A stretch of DNA of 64,000 nt from Aquamicrobium sp. LC103 (GCF_001014615.2 NZ_LBCQ02000013.1:124001-188000), one strand, 5' to 3'; shown: positions 36,313 through 45,425, counted from the first letter of the stretch. Notes: generated by a model from the letters alone, not told the origin. Numbers and translations: made by a program.

Positions 36313-37337
36313 CCATCTTCTCTGAATCGAAGCGGCAAGCCCTGCTTTTGTTTGCTGGGGCCGCCCTGGGCATCGGCGCGGCCGGCACCGTGTCCGCTGC
36401 GGATACCGTCCGGTACGGTATCGCCGGCCTCTCCGCCAATCATGCGCCTGCGCTGCTCGGTGAAGCCCAACCCGAGGTTTTTGCGAAGCACGATATCGAC
36501 ATTGAGATCACGGACCTTCGTGGCAACAGCGCCAACTGCATAGCGGCGTTGCTGTCGGAAGCGATCGATGTCTGCCAGGTGGGCTCTCCGACGGGCGTTG
36601 ATGCGATCGTGGAAGGCGCGCCGCTGAAGGCTGTGGCCGTGACCGCCGGGCCGGTGAGCGAACTCGTCCTGTCGAAGCAGACGGCCGACCGACTGGGTAT
36701 AGCGGCGAATGCGCCGGTCGATGACCGCATTGCGGCCCTCAAGGGGTTGCGCATCGTGTCGGCGGCACCCGGATCAGCCCACTACATCACGCTCGACCGG
36801 ATGCTGCGAGAGGCAGGGCTGACTATCTCCGACGTGCAGTATCGGACGCTGGGCGACGTGGCTGCCATGATGGAGTCGATCCGCAACGACCAGATCGATG
36901 GGGCGATGTGGGGCATCGGTGGTCTAGGCGGAGTTCTGGCGGACGGCAGCGGTGTGCGGTGGATCAGCCTTGCCGGCGGCGACGTGCCGGAGCTGAAGGC
37001 GGTGCCTTACGTCACCGTCTACGCGCGCACGGCCTGGATCGATGAGAACACCTCGGTTGTGAAGCGCCTGCATGCGTCGCTTGCCGACGCGATCGCGATG
37101 ATCAAGTCCGACCCGGATGCGATCTCTCCGGTGATCAAGGCGAAGTATTTCGAGACGCTGGACGCGAATCTCTGGCACGACGGCTTCCAGCAGGCCGCGG
37201 GCTCGTTCCTCGACGGCGCCAAGGTGACGCGCGCCGGCTGGGAGCTACTCCTCGAGCTCCAGGCCGAAAGCACCGGCAAGGATTATGGCTCGGCCGGATA
37301 CGAGGCGGTGATCCTGGAGATCGCGCGTACCGAGTGA
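36309..37337 (+). CDS. NMT1/TauA-like binding protein, paralogue 1 of 5
   Basis: 342-residue periplasmic binding protein of the NMT1/THI5-like class. Signal peptide MTIFSESKRQALLLFAGAAL with cleavage near VSA-ADT. It shares with four other proteins in this window the block GNSANCIAALLSEAIDVCQVG, with C77 and C89 spaced C-x11-C, and the C-terminal block GWELLLELQAESTGKDY. GGAGGAA at 36296 marks the start and rules out a longer frame. No permease or ATPase is encoded nearby. Co-translated with the flavoprotein and followed by an SDR gene. Confidence 0.85.
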   Translation: MTIFSESKRQALLLFAGAALGIGAAGTVSAADTVRYGIAGLSANHAPALLGEAQPEVFAKHDIDIEITDLRGNSANCIAALLSEAIDVCQVGSPTGVDAIVEGAPLKAVAVTAGPVSELVLSKQTADRLGIAANAPVDDRIAALKGLRIVSAAPGSAHYITLDRMLREAGLTISDVQYRTLGDVAAMMESIRNDQIDGAMWGIGGLGGVLADGSGVRWISLAGGDVPELKAVPYVTVYARTAWIDENTSVVKRLHASLADAIAMIKSDPDAISPVIKAKYFETLDANLWHDGFQQAAGSFLDGAKVTRAGWELLLELQAESTGKDYGSAGYEAVILEIARTE

Positions 37338-37459
37338 GGACCGAATGGCCGGGCGTCTTGCGACTGCTGCTGCTGACCCGGTCGGCAAGATAACCAACGG
37401 GATTTGTGCCGGCGGCGGGTCACCGCGCGCTTCGTTCAATTATCATAGGAGGAATCTAC

Positions 37460-38251
37460 ATGGCAGGGCAGGCCAACTGGCTGGAACTGGACGGCAAGGT
37501 CGCCGTGGTTACGGGCGGTGCCGGGGGCATAGGGAGTGCGATCATTCGCCGCCTCGCGCATGCGGGCGCGGTACCGGTCGCGCTGGACCGCGACGAGGAG
37601 CGGCTGGCCGCCCTCAAGTCCGAAATGGCGGCGGAAGGCCACGAGGTGCTGCCAGTCCAGTGCGACCTCGCCGACGAGAAGGCGATCGAGACGGCCGCTG
37701 CCGAGATGCGCCAGCAGGTTGGGCCTGCGGACATACTGGTGAACAATGCGGGGTTGGCCAAACCCGGCCGGCTCATGAGCCTGCCGCTGGAGGACTGGCA
37801 CGCGCTGCTGGCGGTCAACCTGGATTCGTACTTCCTGTGCGCCCGCGCTTTCGGCGCGCACATGGTCGAGAAGGGCCGGGGCGCCATGGTGCATATCGCA
37901 TCCGTCGCCGCGCACAATCCGCGCGTCGTCGGCGGCGCCTACAGCGTCAGCAAGGCGGGCGTGCTCATGCTGTCATCGCAACTCGCCGGTGATCTCGGCG
38001 CATCGGGCGTCCGTAGCAACGTGGTCAGTCCTGGCCTCTTCATGACGCCGATGAGCGTCGCCAACTACGAGAACGATCCGACCATCCGCGAACGGCGCGA
38101 GGCCATGATTCCCCTCGGCCGCATCGGCGAGACGCAGGAAGTGGCGGACGCGGTGCTGTTCTTCGCGAGCGACCGATCGAGTTACATGACCGGCCAGTTC
38201 CTCGTGGTGGACGGCGGGATGAGCCAGGGCATACTGACCTTGCTTCCCTGA
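37460..38251 (+). CDS. Short-chain dehydrogenase/reductase (SDR)
   Basis: 263-residue NAD(P)-dependent oxidoreductase. Cofactor site TGGAGGIGSAI, NNAG in ILVNNAGLAKPG, catalytic Ser in HIASVAAHNP and YSVSKAG with Tyr and Lys, C-terminal GQFLVVDGG. An acidic-type second strand end (ALDRDEE) favours NAD. TAGGAGG nine bases before the ATG at 37460 decides the start. It lies 122 bases after the binding-protein gene and converges with the AraC regulator. Probably oxidises an alcohol intermediate of the local pathway. Confidence 0.9.
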   Translation: MAGQANWLELDGKVAVVTGGAGGIGSAIIRRLAHAGAVPVALDRDEERLAALKSEMAAEGHEVLPVQCDLADEKAIETAAAEMRQQVGPADILVNNAGLAKPGRLMSLPLEDWHALLAVNLDSYFLCARAFGAHMVEKGRGAMVHIASVAAHNPRVVGGAYSVSKAGVLMLSSQLAGDLGASGVRSNVVSPGLFMTPMSVANYENDPTIRERREAMIPLGRIGETQEVADAVLFFASDRSSYMTGQFLVVDGGMSQGILTLLP

Positions 38252-38260
38252 TCGTTGTCC

Positions 38261-39229
38261 TCAATCGGCACGGACCTGCCGCGGCGGGATGCCGTAGAAG
38301 CGCTTGAAGGCCCGGCTGAAACTGGAGGCGTCACCAAAGCCCCAGCGATAGGCCGTGTCGGTCACGGAGGCGCCGCGTGCCAGTTCTTGCCTGCACATCT
38401 CCAGCCTCCGCTGCAAGATGGTGCGGCCGACGGTCGTTCCCTGCTCCTGGAAAGTGGAGTGCAGGTGGCCTGCCGTCACGCCGAGTTCCGCCGCGACGGC
38501 GCTCGCCGCCAGGCCCGGCCGATGCAGGTGGGCTTCTATCAGCGTGACCGCGCGATCGTAGAGCTTTCGCGGAGAAGTAGGGCGATATTCGCTCTGGCGG
38601 CCGCCGCACGCCGCGGATACCAGGCGCAGCGCGTTGGACAGCAGAAAGTCACGTTCGCTTTCGCTGAGGGCGTCGATCTCATGCCAGACCGTTTCCAAAT
38701 AGCGCAGCGCCACTGCGCCGGAGCCCCTGCTAGTGGCGATCGGAACCGCGCAGAAACGCTCCGGCTCGGGCATCATCTGGCGGACCATCTGGCCGGGAAG
38801 CTGGTGGCACATGAATGCCCCGGAGGTCCGCCGTTCGAACTCGTAGGGAATACGAGTGTTGAGCAGTACGGCGCTTCCCGGTTCCAGCATCGCCTCGCGG
38901 CCGAACTGGCGATAGACCAGCGAACCGGTCTGCGGTCCGATGAGGATGAACTGGTCTTCCGCCCTCTGTTCGATGCTGGACGCATTGCGCGAACCGCGTA
39001 TCGGGTCGGGGTGATAGACGAGGCCTTCCGTCACCGCGAACGCACCAGCCTGTCGCCGGCGCAGACGCGTCGACACGGGCGTACGCATGCCGTCCACCAC
39101 GACGGGGAAGAAGACTTCCTGCACCGCGCGGCAATAGCCTTCGAAGGAATTAGCGGTTCGCGCCTGCACTCTGCGTCTCCGGATCTTGGAGGCATGGGCG
39201 GTTTCGTAGCAAGACCGACCGTCCCCCAC
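38261..39229 (-). CDS. AraC family transcriptional regulator
   Basis: 322-residue activator. The C-terminal 100 residues carry the AraC double helix-turn-helix: LAASAVAAELGVTAGHLHST and DTAYRWGFGDASSFSRAFKR, followed by GIPPRQVR. The N-terminal part resembles the AraC-binding-like domain of FeaR/NphR-type regulators of aromatic or hydroxylase operons. It starts with GTG at 39229 without a clear ribosome site, so the N-terminus is uncertain. Divergent from the P450 operon, which it most likely controls. Confidence 0.88.
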   Translation of the reverse strand: MGDGRSCYETAHASKIRRRRVQARTANSFEGYCRAVQEVFFPVVVDGMRTPVSTRLRRRQAGAFAVTEGLVYHPDPIRGSRNASSIEQRAEDQFILIGPQTGSLVYRQFGREAMLEPGSAVLLNTRIPYEFERRTSGAFMCHQLPGQMVRQMMPEPERFCAVPIATSRGSGAVALRYLETVWHEIDALSESERDFLLSNALRLVSAACGGRQSEYRPTSPRKLYDRAVTLIEAHLHRPGLAASAVAAELGVTAGHLHSTFQEQGTTVGRTILQRRLEMCRQELARGASVTDTAYRWGFGDASSFSRAFKRFYGIPPRQVRAD

Positions 39230-39330
39230 AGTATCAGCCCACGCTTTACCATAGCCCTTGCCTGACTCTCGGACAAGTTGGCCCGACTCCCTGTCATGTG
39301 CGGCTGCGTTCCAAAGCCTATCCTACAGGC

Positions 39331-40578
39331 ATGGTTTCGACACATGACAATACACAGGCCACGTTGCCTGCCGACGCCGCTTCAATTCCGGCGCATGTCC
39401 AGTCTCGCCTGGTCTACGATTTCGATTTCGTGCTTGCCCCACTCGGCGCACGGGAGCCGCAGCGCGAGGTCGGGAGGCTGCTTTTCGCCGAGGCGCCGGA
39501 AATATTCTTCACACCGCGCAATGGCGGCCATTGGGTGGTGACGCGTGCGGAGGTCGCCGTCGACATGCTGCGCAAAAGCGAGCTGTTCTCGGCAAATCCG
39601 CGGCACAACCCGGTGCGCGCATTCAAGCCGCCGTTACTCCCCGTCCAGTCCGATCCGCCGGATCACACCGAATACCGCAAGGTGCTGGGCGCCTTCTTCG
39701 CCCCCGGCAACATGCGCAAGCTAGAGCCGGATATCCGCACCTTCGCGGCCTCCCTCATCGACGGTGTGTTGGGCAATGGCGGCTGCGAGTTCATCGAAGA
39801 GATCGGCGAGGTCTTCCCGATCATCATCTTCCTGCGGCTGGTAGGCGCGGACATGCGCGATCGTCCGAGGCTTCTGGCCATGGCGCAGAAGTTCACGCGT
39901 TCCACCGATCCGCAGGACCGCGCGGCCGCCATCGCGGAGCTCGCCGCCTATCTGCGCGGGTTGCTCGAACAGCGGCGTGGCGAATCGGGAGACGACATCC
40001 TGAGCCGCTTCATCAAGTCGGATTACCAGGGACGTCCGCTGCACGCTCACGAGGAAGAGGGGCTGTCGACCCTGCTGTTCCTTGGCGGGCTCGACACGGT
40101 GAAATCGGTGCTGTCGTTCATCATGCTCTACCTCGCCCGCAATCCCGACCAGTTCGCAAAGCTGGTCGAGGAGCCGGACAAGATACCGGCAGCCATCGAG
40201 GAACTCATCCGAATCAACGGAGTATCTGTTCCCGAGCGCGGCGCTACGCATGATTTCGAGTATCGCGGCGTGCGTTTCCGCGAGAACGACAGGGTCATCT
40301 TCCTAACGCAGGTGATGGGTTTCGACGACCGAGCGGTCGCGGAGCCGGAGCGGGTGGATTTCGACCGGGAAGCGAGTCCGCACCTGAGTTTCGGCGCTGG
40401 CCATCATCGATGCGCCGGCTCGCACCTGGCCCGCATCGAGATAAGGGTCTTTCTCGAAGAATGGGTGAAGCGCATCTCGTCTTTCAGGCTCGATGCCGAA
40501 CGCGGGGCGAAGATGGCTCCCGGCGTCGTCTGGACGCCCGATCGCGCATATCTGAAATGGGAGGCTCCACAGCCATGA
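39331..40578 (+). CDS. Cytochrome P450
   Basis: 415-residue soluble bacterial P450. Heme loop FGAGHHRCAG with the Cys ligand at residue 361, ExxR as ELIR at 291-294, and the oxygen-binding I-helix motif GGLDT at 252-256, where the usual acidic-alcohol pair is kept. It hydroxylates an organic substrate with electrons from the two ferredoxins encoded just downstream. The ATG at 39331 is preferred over an upstream GTG, although the ribosome site is poor. The stop overlaps the first ferredoxin start (ATGA). The substrate is unknown; the downstream CoA pathway suggests a branched or terpenoid-type acid or alcohol. Confidence 0.93.
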   Translation: MVSTHDNTQATLPADAASIPAHVQSRLVYDFDFVLAPLGAREPQREVGRLLFAEAPEIFFTPRNGGHWVVTRAEVAVDMLRKSELFSANPRHNPVRAFKPPLLPVQSDPPDHTEYRKVLGAFFAPGNMRKLEPDIRTFAASLIDGVLGNGGCEFIEEIGEVFPIIIFLRLVGADMRDRPRLLAMAQKFTRSTDPQDRAAAIAELAAYLRGLLEQRRGESGDDILSRFIKSDYQGRPLHAHEEEGLSTLLFLGGLDTVKSVLSFIMLYLARNPDQFAKLVEEPDKIPAAIEELIRINGVSVPERGATHDFEYRGVRFRENDRVIFLTQVMGFDDRAVAEPERVDFDREASPHLSFGAGHHRCAGSHLARIEIRVFLEEWVKRISSFRLDAERGAKMAPGVVWTPDRAYLKWEAPQP

Positions 40579-40793
40579 GCGACGAAGTAGCCGTGCTGAC
40601 CGTGCGGGTCGACCGCAGCATCTGCGCCGGGCATGCCCTGTGCGCGATGCGCGCTCCAGAAGTCTATGAGCTCGACGCGGAAGGGTTCTGCGCCTCCGAC
40701 GGCAGGCAGGTGTCGGCGGTGTTGCGCCAGAAGGCCGAGCTTGGCGCCCGAATCTGTCCTGAAGCGGCCATCACATTGGAAGAGATAGGGTGA
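40575..40793 (+). CDS. Small 3Fe-4S/4Fe-4S ferredoxin (P450-associated)
   Basis: 72-residue one-cluster ferredoxin of the type found next to P450 genes. The cluster ligands appear in ICAGHALCAMRAPEVY and RICPEAAI, that is C-x2-H-x2-C and CP, where a His replaces one of the four cysteines as in several P450 redox partners. Overlaps the P450 stop and the next ferredoxin start, giving a tightly coupled three-gene unit. Transfers single electrons to the P450 in the cytoplasm. Confidence 0.88.
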   Translation: MSDEVAVLTVRVDRSICAGHALCAMRAPEVYELDAEGFCASDGRQVSAVLRQKAELGARICPEAAITLEEIG

Positions 40794-41152
40794 GCGCGAT
40801 GGCCGACATCAACGCGGACGCCGCCGCATCGGTCGTCGTCCGCTTCCGCCTTGCCAACGGCACGACCGTGGAGGCGAGCGGCGCATGCGGCGCCAGCGTC
40901 ATGGAAACCGCAATCTCCGGCTCCGTTCCGGGCATCCTGGCCGAATGTGGCGGCGCGCTTTCCTGTGCTACCTGCCATGTCTACGTGGACGAAGAGTGGC
41001 TCGACCGCTTCGGTCCGATGGATCCATTCGAGGATGAGATGCTGGAGGGCACCGCGTCGCCGCGCCAACGAGGCAGCCGCCTGTCGTGCCAGATCAGGCT
41101 TTCACCGGAACTGTCCGGAATCGTGTTGACGATCCCGCCGACACAATACTGA
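40790..41152 (+). CDS. 2Fe-2S ferredoxin (putidaredoxin-like)
   Basis: 120-residue plant/adrenodoxin-fold ferredoxin. Cluster cysteines are visible as AECGGALSCATCHVYV (C-x5-C-x2-C) and LSCQI for the fourth, the putidaredoxin pattern, with the conserved GSRLSCQI tail. A GTG at 40790 overlaps the previous stop and has GGAAGAG upstream; an ATG at 40799 is the alternative. A second ferredoxin of a different type beside one P450 is unusual. No ferredoxin reductase gene is adjacent. Confidence 0.88.
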   Translation: MSAMADINADAAASVVVRFRLANGTTVEASGACGASVMETAISGSVPGILAECGGALSCATCHVYVDEEWLDRFGPMDPFEDEMLEGTASPRQRGSRLSCQIRLSPELSGIVLTIPPTQY

Positions 41153-41207
41153 CAGTCCGGTCCGCATGCGTGCCATATCATAGCTAGCCGACTGGGAGGA
41201 TAAGCCA

Positions 41208-42224
41208 GTGAACCGCGTAGTGAAGTCAATATTGGGTGCGGGGGGCACGGTATTGTCCCTGGCGGCGGCATCGACCGCAAACGCCCAGGATACAATTCGC
41301 TGGGGAAACATCTCGGCCGCCGCGCTCAGCCACATGCCCTCGGTCATTCTCGAGCTCGACCCCGACATCGCCGCCCGACACGGCCTTGAGGTCGAGATCG
41401 TCGACTTCCGCGGCGGCAATTCGAACTGCATCGCCGCGCTGCTCAGCAGGGCCGTTGAAATCTGCCAGAATGGCGTATCCAGCGGCATGCACGCGATATC
41501 CGAAGGGGCGGGCATCCAGGCTTTCGCGACGATTTCCGGCCAATATGTTGAGATCGTGCTGACGGACGACGCCGTGGAGCGGATCGGGGTAGGCCCGGAC
41601 GCGCCGGTTCAGGAGCGCCTTGCGGCCCTGAAGGGCCTGGAGATCGCGTCCGGCCCGGCCAGCACGACGATTTACTACATGTTGCAAGGCATGTTGGAGC
41701 AGGCGGGGATGGATGCCTCGGAGCTCAACATGCGGGTGCTGGTCGATCCGGTGGCGATGGTCGAGGGCGTGCGCAACAACCAGTTCGACGGCGCCATGTG
41801 GGCGGTCGGTTCGCTGGGGCCGACGCTTGCCGACGGTTCGGGCGTCCGCTACCTCTTGATGAGCCGCGACTTCCCGGAGATTGCGCAATATGCGGCGGTT
41901 GCGGCCTTCGCAAACGCCGATTGGCTTGAAAGCAATCCGGATCTTGCGAGGCGTGCTCGGGAGGCCGTGTCCGATGCCATCAAGGCGGCAAAGGCGGATC
42001 CCGCCAGATACTCCAAACTGCTGAAGGAGAAGTACCAGCCAGACCTCGAGCAGGTGGTCTGGGACGATGCTTTCGAACAGGCGCTTGCAATCTATATCGA
42101 CGACGTCAACGGCAGCCGAGAAGGCTGGGATTTCTGGTTGAAGCGCATGGCGGCCGATACCGGAAAGGACTATTCCAACGTCTCCTACGACAAGGCTGTG
42201 TGGAAAGAGGCACAGTCCGATTGA
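41208..42224 (+). CDS. NMT1/TauA-like binding protein, paralogue 2 of 5
   Basis: 338-residue periplasmic binding protein; signal peptide cleaved near NAQ-DTI. It has the conserved block NSNCIAALLSRAVEICQNG with C74 and C86 (C-x11-C) and the tail GWDFWLKRMAADTGKDY. GTG start, with GGGAGGA seven bases upstream. It follows the ferredoxin by 55 bases and so probably belongs to the P450 operon. No ABC partners nearby. The variation after the Cys pair (QNGVSSG instead of QVGxxTG) suggests a different ligand from paralogues 1 and 5. Confidence 0.85.
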   Translation: MNRVVKSILGAGGTVLSLAAASTANAQDTIRWGNISAAALSHMPSVILELDPDIAARHGLEVEIVDFRGGNSNCIAALLSRAVEICQNGVSSGMHAISEGAGIQAFATISGQYVEIVLTDDAVERIGVGPDAPVQERLAALKGLEIASGPASTTIYYMLQGMLEQAGMDASELNMRVLVDPVAMVEGVRNNQFDGAMWAVGSLGPTLADGSGVRYLLMSRDFPEIAQYAAVAAFANADWLESNPDLARRAREAVSDAIKAAKADPARYSKLLKEKYQPDLEQVVWDDAFEQALAIYIDDVNGSREGWDFWLKRMAADTGKDYSNVSYDKAVWKEAQSD

Positions 42225-42295
42225 GGCTGGGGGCCGTGACTCGTGTGAGCCGGTCCGCCCCGCCGACACCGCATATCAGGCCAGGGAATCTTGCA

Positions 42296-43138
42296 ATGAA
42301 CTACATCTATCGGATGCCGGTCGGTTTCGGCCCGTCATGGGGACCCCGGCAAGGGCCGGGCGGCAGGCGCTTCGAGGGATCTGTCTCGCGCACGACCTTC
42401 CTCACCTGGACCTACGCCACCGAGCCGGACCAGATGGCGCAGTGGCTGCCGCCGGGTTTCAGGCCCGCAGCCGATCCCGTGGTGACGATACGAGGCCTCT
42501 ACAACAAGGATTTCGCCTGGCTCGCCGGGCGCGCCTACAATTATGTCGAGGTGCTCTTCCGTGCCGTCTTCAAGGGCGCGCAGGATGAAGTTGAGGGCGA
42601 CTATGTTGCGGTCATGTGGGAGGGCATGGCGGACGCCTGCCTCGTCGGCCGCGACGAAGCGGGCCATCCCAAAATCTACGCCGAGGTGCCGGACACGGAG
42701 ACGCGTGACGGCAACACTTATGGCGAGATGAGCTGGGAGGGCTTCAAGTTCTTCGAACACGAATATGAAGGGCTGGTGCTCGGCCCGTGGCCGCACGACA
42801 AGGAGGCGACCACGCCCATCGCTCCGATGGAGCAGAGCACAATGGTGCGGCCGCGGCTGCACTACAAATATTTCGCCAATGCCGAGACTATGGAGGTGCC
42901 GGATGTCGCCTATACGGTGATGACGCCGGCCGGCTCCTATGAGCAGCGCATACTGGAGCGCTGGACGGGTCCTGCGCGTGTCGAGTTCGTTCGCTCGTGC
43001 TGGGAGGATCTGCCGACATTCGGCTACATGTCCAATGCGATGGCCGACCTCCCCGTGGTGGAGGACAGGGGTGGTGCTATGACCCGCGTCCTGCGTGGCT
43101 TCAACGATCTGCGAGGCAGCCTGAAGATACTGAAGTAG
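42296..43138 (+). CDS. Acetoacetate decarboxylase family protein
   Basis: 280-residue protein of the acetoacetate decarboxylase fold. The Schiff-base lysine is at residue 126 in DEAGHPKIYAEV, matching the G-x-P-K motif of the family, and the preceding region VAVMWEGMADACLVGRDE fits strand order. Members decarboxylate beta-keto acids or act as aldolase-dehydratases. AGGGAA before the ATG at 42296 sets the start. It sits between two binding-protein genes in the P450 operon and may act on a beta-keto acid made by oxidation. Confidence 0.82.
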   Translation: MNYIYRMPVGFGPSWGPRQGPGGRRFEGSVSRTTFLTWTYATEPDQMAQWLPPGFRPAADPVVTIRGLYNKDFAWLAGRAYNYVEVLFRAVFKGAQDEVEGDYVAVMWEGMADACLVGRDEAGHPKIYAEVPDTETRDGNTYGEMSWEGFKFFEHEYEGLVLGPWPHDKEATTPIAPMEQSTMVRPRLHYKYFANAETMEVPDVAYTVMTPAGSYEQRILERWTGPARVEFVRSCWEDLPTFGYMSNAMADLPVVEDRGGAMTRVLRGFNDLRGSLKILK

Positions 43139-43213
43139 GCGGTGCGGCATCCGGCTGGGATCGCACGATGACGTCTGTCCGCCGGCGGCGGAGGAGGGGG
43201 AGGAGCAGGGACG

Positions 43214-44107
43214 ATGTTCAAAGGGTTCGAGCGCAAGCTGGTCGATGTCGGCGAGGTATCCATTAACTGCGTGACGGGCGGGCAGGGCTCGGCGGTTCTG
43301 CTGCTCCATGGCTACCCGCAAAGCCTCGTGGAATGGGCAAAGGTAGCGCCCTCCCTGGCCAGGGAGTTCACCGTCGTCTGTGTGGATCTTCGCGGCTATG
43401 GCGACTCGTCGAAGCCGCGCGGACAGGCTGATTTCTCGAACTACTCATTCCGCGCCATGGCGGCCGACCAAGTCCGGCTCATGGCAGCGCTCGGCTTCGA
43501 ACGATTCCACGTCGTCGGGCATGACCGCGGCGCACGCGTTGCACATCGCATGGCGCTTGATTGGACCGATCGCGTCCTGTCGCTTGCCGTGCTCGACATC
43601 GTGCCCACCTATGACATGTACAACAACGTCACCCGTACGCTCGCGGCAACGTTCTGGAGCTGGTACTTCCTGCCGCTCGCTGAGCCGCTGCCCGAGCGAA
43701 TGATCGGTGCCGATCCGGACTTCTTCTACGAAAGCCTGATGGCACGCGTCGGCGGAAACGGACCGCAGTTCTTCGAGCCGGAGATGATGGACGAATACCG
43801 CCGCTGCTGGCGTGATCCCGACGCGATCCACGCTTGGTGCTGCGACTATCGCGCGGGTGCCTCCATTGACCTTCAACATGACGAAGCCGATCTCGGGCGC
43901 AAGATCGGTTGCCCCACGCTGGCCCTGTGGGGGGCTGACGGCAAGATGTGCAAAATCTTCGACATCGAGGCGCATTGGCGTGAGCGTTGCTCGCATCTCA
44001 GCACCGCTTCCGTGCCGGGCGGCCACTGGTTTCCCGAACAGAGTGCGGCGGAAACCGCCGCCATCCTTGCCGCGCATCTGCGGGGAGAACTGCCGCCAGT
44101 GTCCTGA
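43214..44107 (+). CDS. Alpha/beta hydrolase, fluoroacetate-dehalogenase-like
   Basis: 297-residue alpha/beta hydrolase. The nucleophile elbow is GHDRGAR with Asp104 as nucleophile and the Arg105/Arg108 pair that in fluoroacetate dehalogenase binds the substrate carboxylate. The catalytic His lies in GGHWFPEQ. In the halide pocket, aligned from memory of the family, Trp150 and the Tyr of CDYRAGA are kept but the usual His is Ser149 (WSWYFLP). It may therefore be a 2-haloacid dehalogenase with altered halide specificity or an epoxide hydrolase. Probable member of the P450 operon. Confidence 0.82.
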   Translation: MFKGFERKLVDVGEVSINCVTGGQGSAVLLLHGYPQSLVEWAKVAPSLAREFTVVCVDLRGYGDSSKPRGQADFSNYSFRAMAADQVRLMAALGFERFHVVGHDRGARVAHRMALDWTDRVLSLAVLDIVPTYDMYNNVTRTLAATFWSWYFLPLAEPLPERMIGADPDFFYESLMARVGGNGPQFFEPEMMDEYRRCWRDPDAIHAWCCDYRAGASIDLQHDEADLGRKIGCPTLALWGADGKMCKIFDIEAHWRERCSHLSTASVPGGHWFPEQSAAETAAILAAHLRGELPPVS

Positions 44108-44141
44108 ACCTGACACGATCGCGAATACGGGAGGAACACGC

Positions 44142-45173
44142 ATGACACATCGATCCCACAAGATCGCTTCACGATTCGTCGCACCCGTCCTTGCGGCCGG
44201 GTTCGCGCTCCTTATGGCCAGTTCTGCCTTCGCCGAGCCGGCCAAGATCCGTTGGGGCAACTCGTCTTCCGCTTCCATGGCGCTGTCGACTGCCGAAATG
44301 GTTGCGCTCGATGAGGAGTTGCAGCGCAAGCACGATATCGCGGTGGAAATGACCGATTTCCATGGTAACTCAGTTAACTGCATTGCCGCGCTCGTGGCGG
44401 ATGCAGTCGACATATGCCAAGTGGGCATCACGACTGGCTTGAACGCGATCGCTGAAGGCGCAGAATTCAAGGCGATTGCCGCACTCGGCGGGCAGGTGAT
44501 GGAGATCGTCATTTCAAAAGACGTCGCCGAACGTGTCGGCATGGATTCCGACACGCCGCTGGACAACAGGATCGAAGCGTTGAAGGACTTGCAAATCGTC
44601 GGAGCCGGGCCGGGCACACCAACCTATATGCTGCTGGACGCGATCATGCAGCGTGTCGGAATGACGGTCGTCGAAGACCTGAATTTCCGGACCCTTACAG
44701 ATACGGCGGCGATGAACGAGGGCATTCGCGGTGGCCAGATCGACGGTGCGCTGTGGTCTCCCGGCGGGCTGGCGCCCGTCCTGTCGGATGGCAGCGGGGT
44801 GCGGGTGCTCAGCCTGGCCACGGCGGATATCCCGGAGATGAGCAACATCGCGTTGACCGGCGTCTTCACCAAGAGCGCGTGGCTCGACGGCAACCCGGAT
44901 GTCGCCCGGCGCGCCAAGGCAGCACTGGTCGAGGCTGTGGCCAAGCTGCGGGCGGACCCCGAGGGCTACAGCGCGGCCTACAAGCAGGCGCAGCTCCCCG
45001 AATTGCCGGAAGAGATGTGGCAAGAGGTGCTGACCCAGAACCTGCTGGCTTTCTTCGGCGACATGACGGGCACGAAGGAAGGCTGGGATTTCTGGATCGA
45101 GCAGATGACGGCGGAAGGCAAGGAGAACGCGGAGCGCGCGTCCTTCGACAATACCTTCGTCGCCGTCGAGTAG
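44142..45173 (+). CDS. NMT1/TauA-like binding protein, paralogue 3 of 5
   Basis: 343-residue periplasmic binding protein with a signal peptide ending AFA-EPA. Shared block GNSVNCIAALVADAVDICQVG with C80 and C92, and tail EGWDFWIEQMTAEGKEN. Most similar to paralogue 4, which lies tail-to-tail with it 325 bases away: both have an AALVEA/AAMVEA helix, then AFFxDMTGT before GWDFWI. GGGAGGA lies before the ATG at 44142. It ends the + strand P450 operon, followed by a terminator hairpin. No permease or ATPase nearby. Confidence 0.86.
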   Translation: MTHRSHKIASRFVAPVLAAGFALLMASSAFAEPAKIRWGNSSSASMALSTAEMVALDEELQRKHDIAVEMTDFHGNSVNCIAALVADAVDICQVGITTGLNAIAEGAEFKAIAALGGQVMEIVISKDVAERVGMDSDTPLDNRIEALKDLQIVGAGPGTPTYMLLDAIMQRVGMTVVEDLNFRTLTDTAAMNEGIRGGQIDGALWSPGGLAPVLSDGSGVRVLSLATADIPEMSNIALTGVFTKSAWLDGNPDVARRAKAALVEAVAKLRADPEGYSAAYKQAQLPELPEEMWQEVLTQNLLAFFGDMTGTKEGWDFWIEQMTAEGKENAERASFDNTFVAVE

Positions 45174-45262
45174 ACTTCGGAGAGAATTGTCTCCAGTCTA
45201 GGCCCGGACGCGTCGGCCTGCGTCCCGAGCAAGGCTGCGTAGAACGATGTAAGAACGATTTT

Positions 45263-45294
45263 GGAGGCTCCGGTTTGACCGGGGCCTCCTTTGG
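45263..45294 (+). terminator. Rho-independent terminator of the P450 operon
   Basis: Stem GGAGGCTCCGG (45263-45273), five-base loop, CCGGGGCCTCC (45279-45289) with one wobble pair, followed by a T-rich run TTTGGTT. It lies about 90 bases after the stop of the third binding-protein gene. Confidence 0.75.
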
Positions 45295-45394
45295 TTGCGC
45301 GCCGATGAGTTGCGTGCCGGCAACCCGCAGGGGGCTGGAGGAGAGGGCCGAGCCGGCCGCTGCCCGCGATGCGTACGACAACGGTATTTGCATG

Positions 45395-45425
45395 AAAATG
45401 GCCACCCCGTTTCCGAGGCGGCCAT
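45395..45425 (-). terminator. Rho-independent terminator of binding-protein gene 4
   Basis: Read on the minus strand, arms ATGGCCGCC (45425-45417) and GGTGGCCAT (45407-45399) form a nine-pair stem with one wobble, extended by further pairs, and are followed by TTTT (45398-45395). It lies about 70 bases past the minus-strand stop at 45498. Confidence 0.65.

Noticed and set aside
41208-45173. Binding proteins as part of a complete local ABC importer
   Set aside because: No permease or ATPase is encoded between 33.4 kb and the window end; the two complete importers in the window belong to other families and operons.
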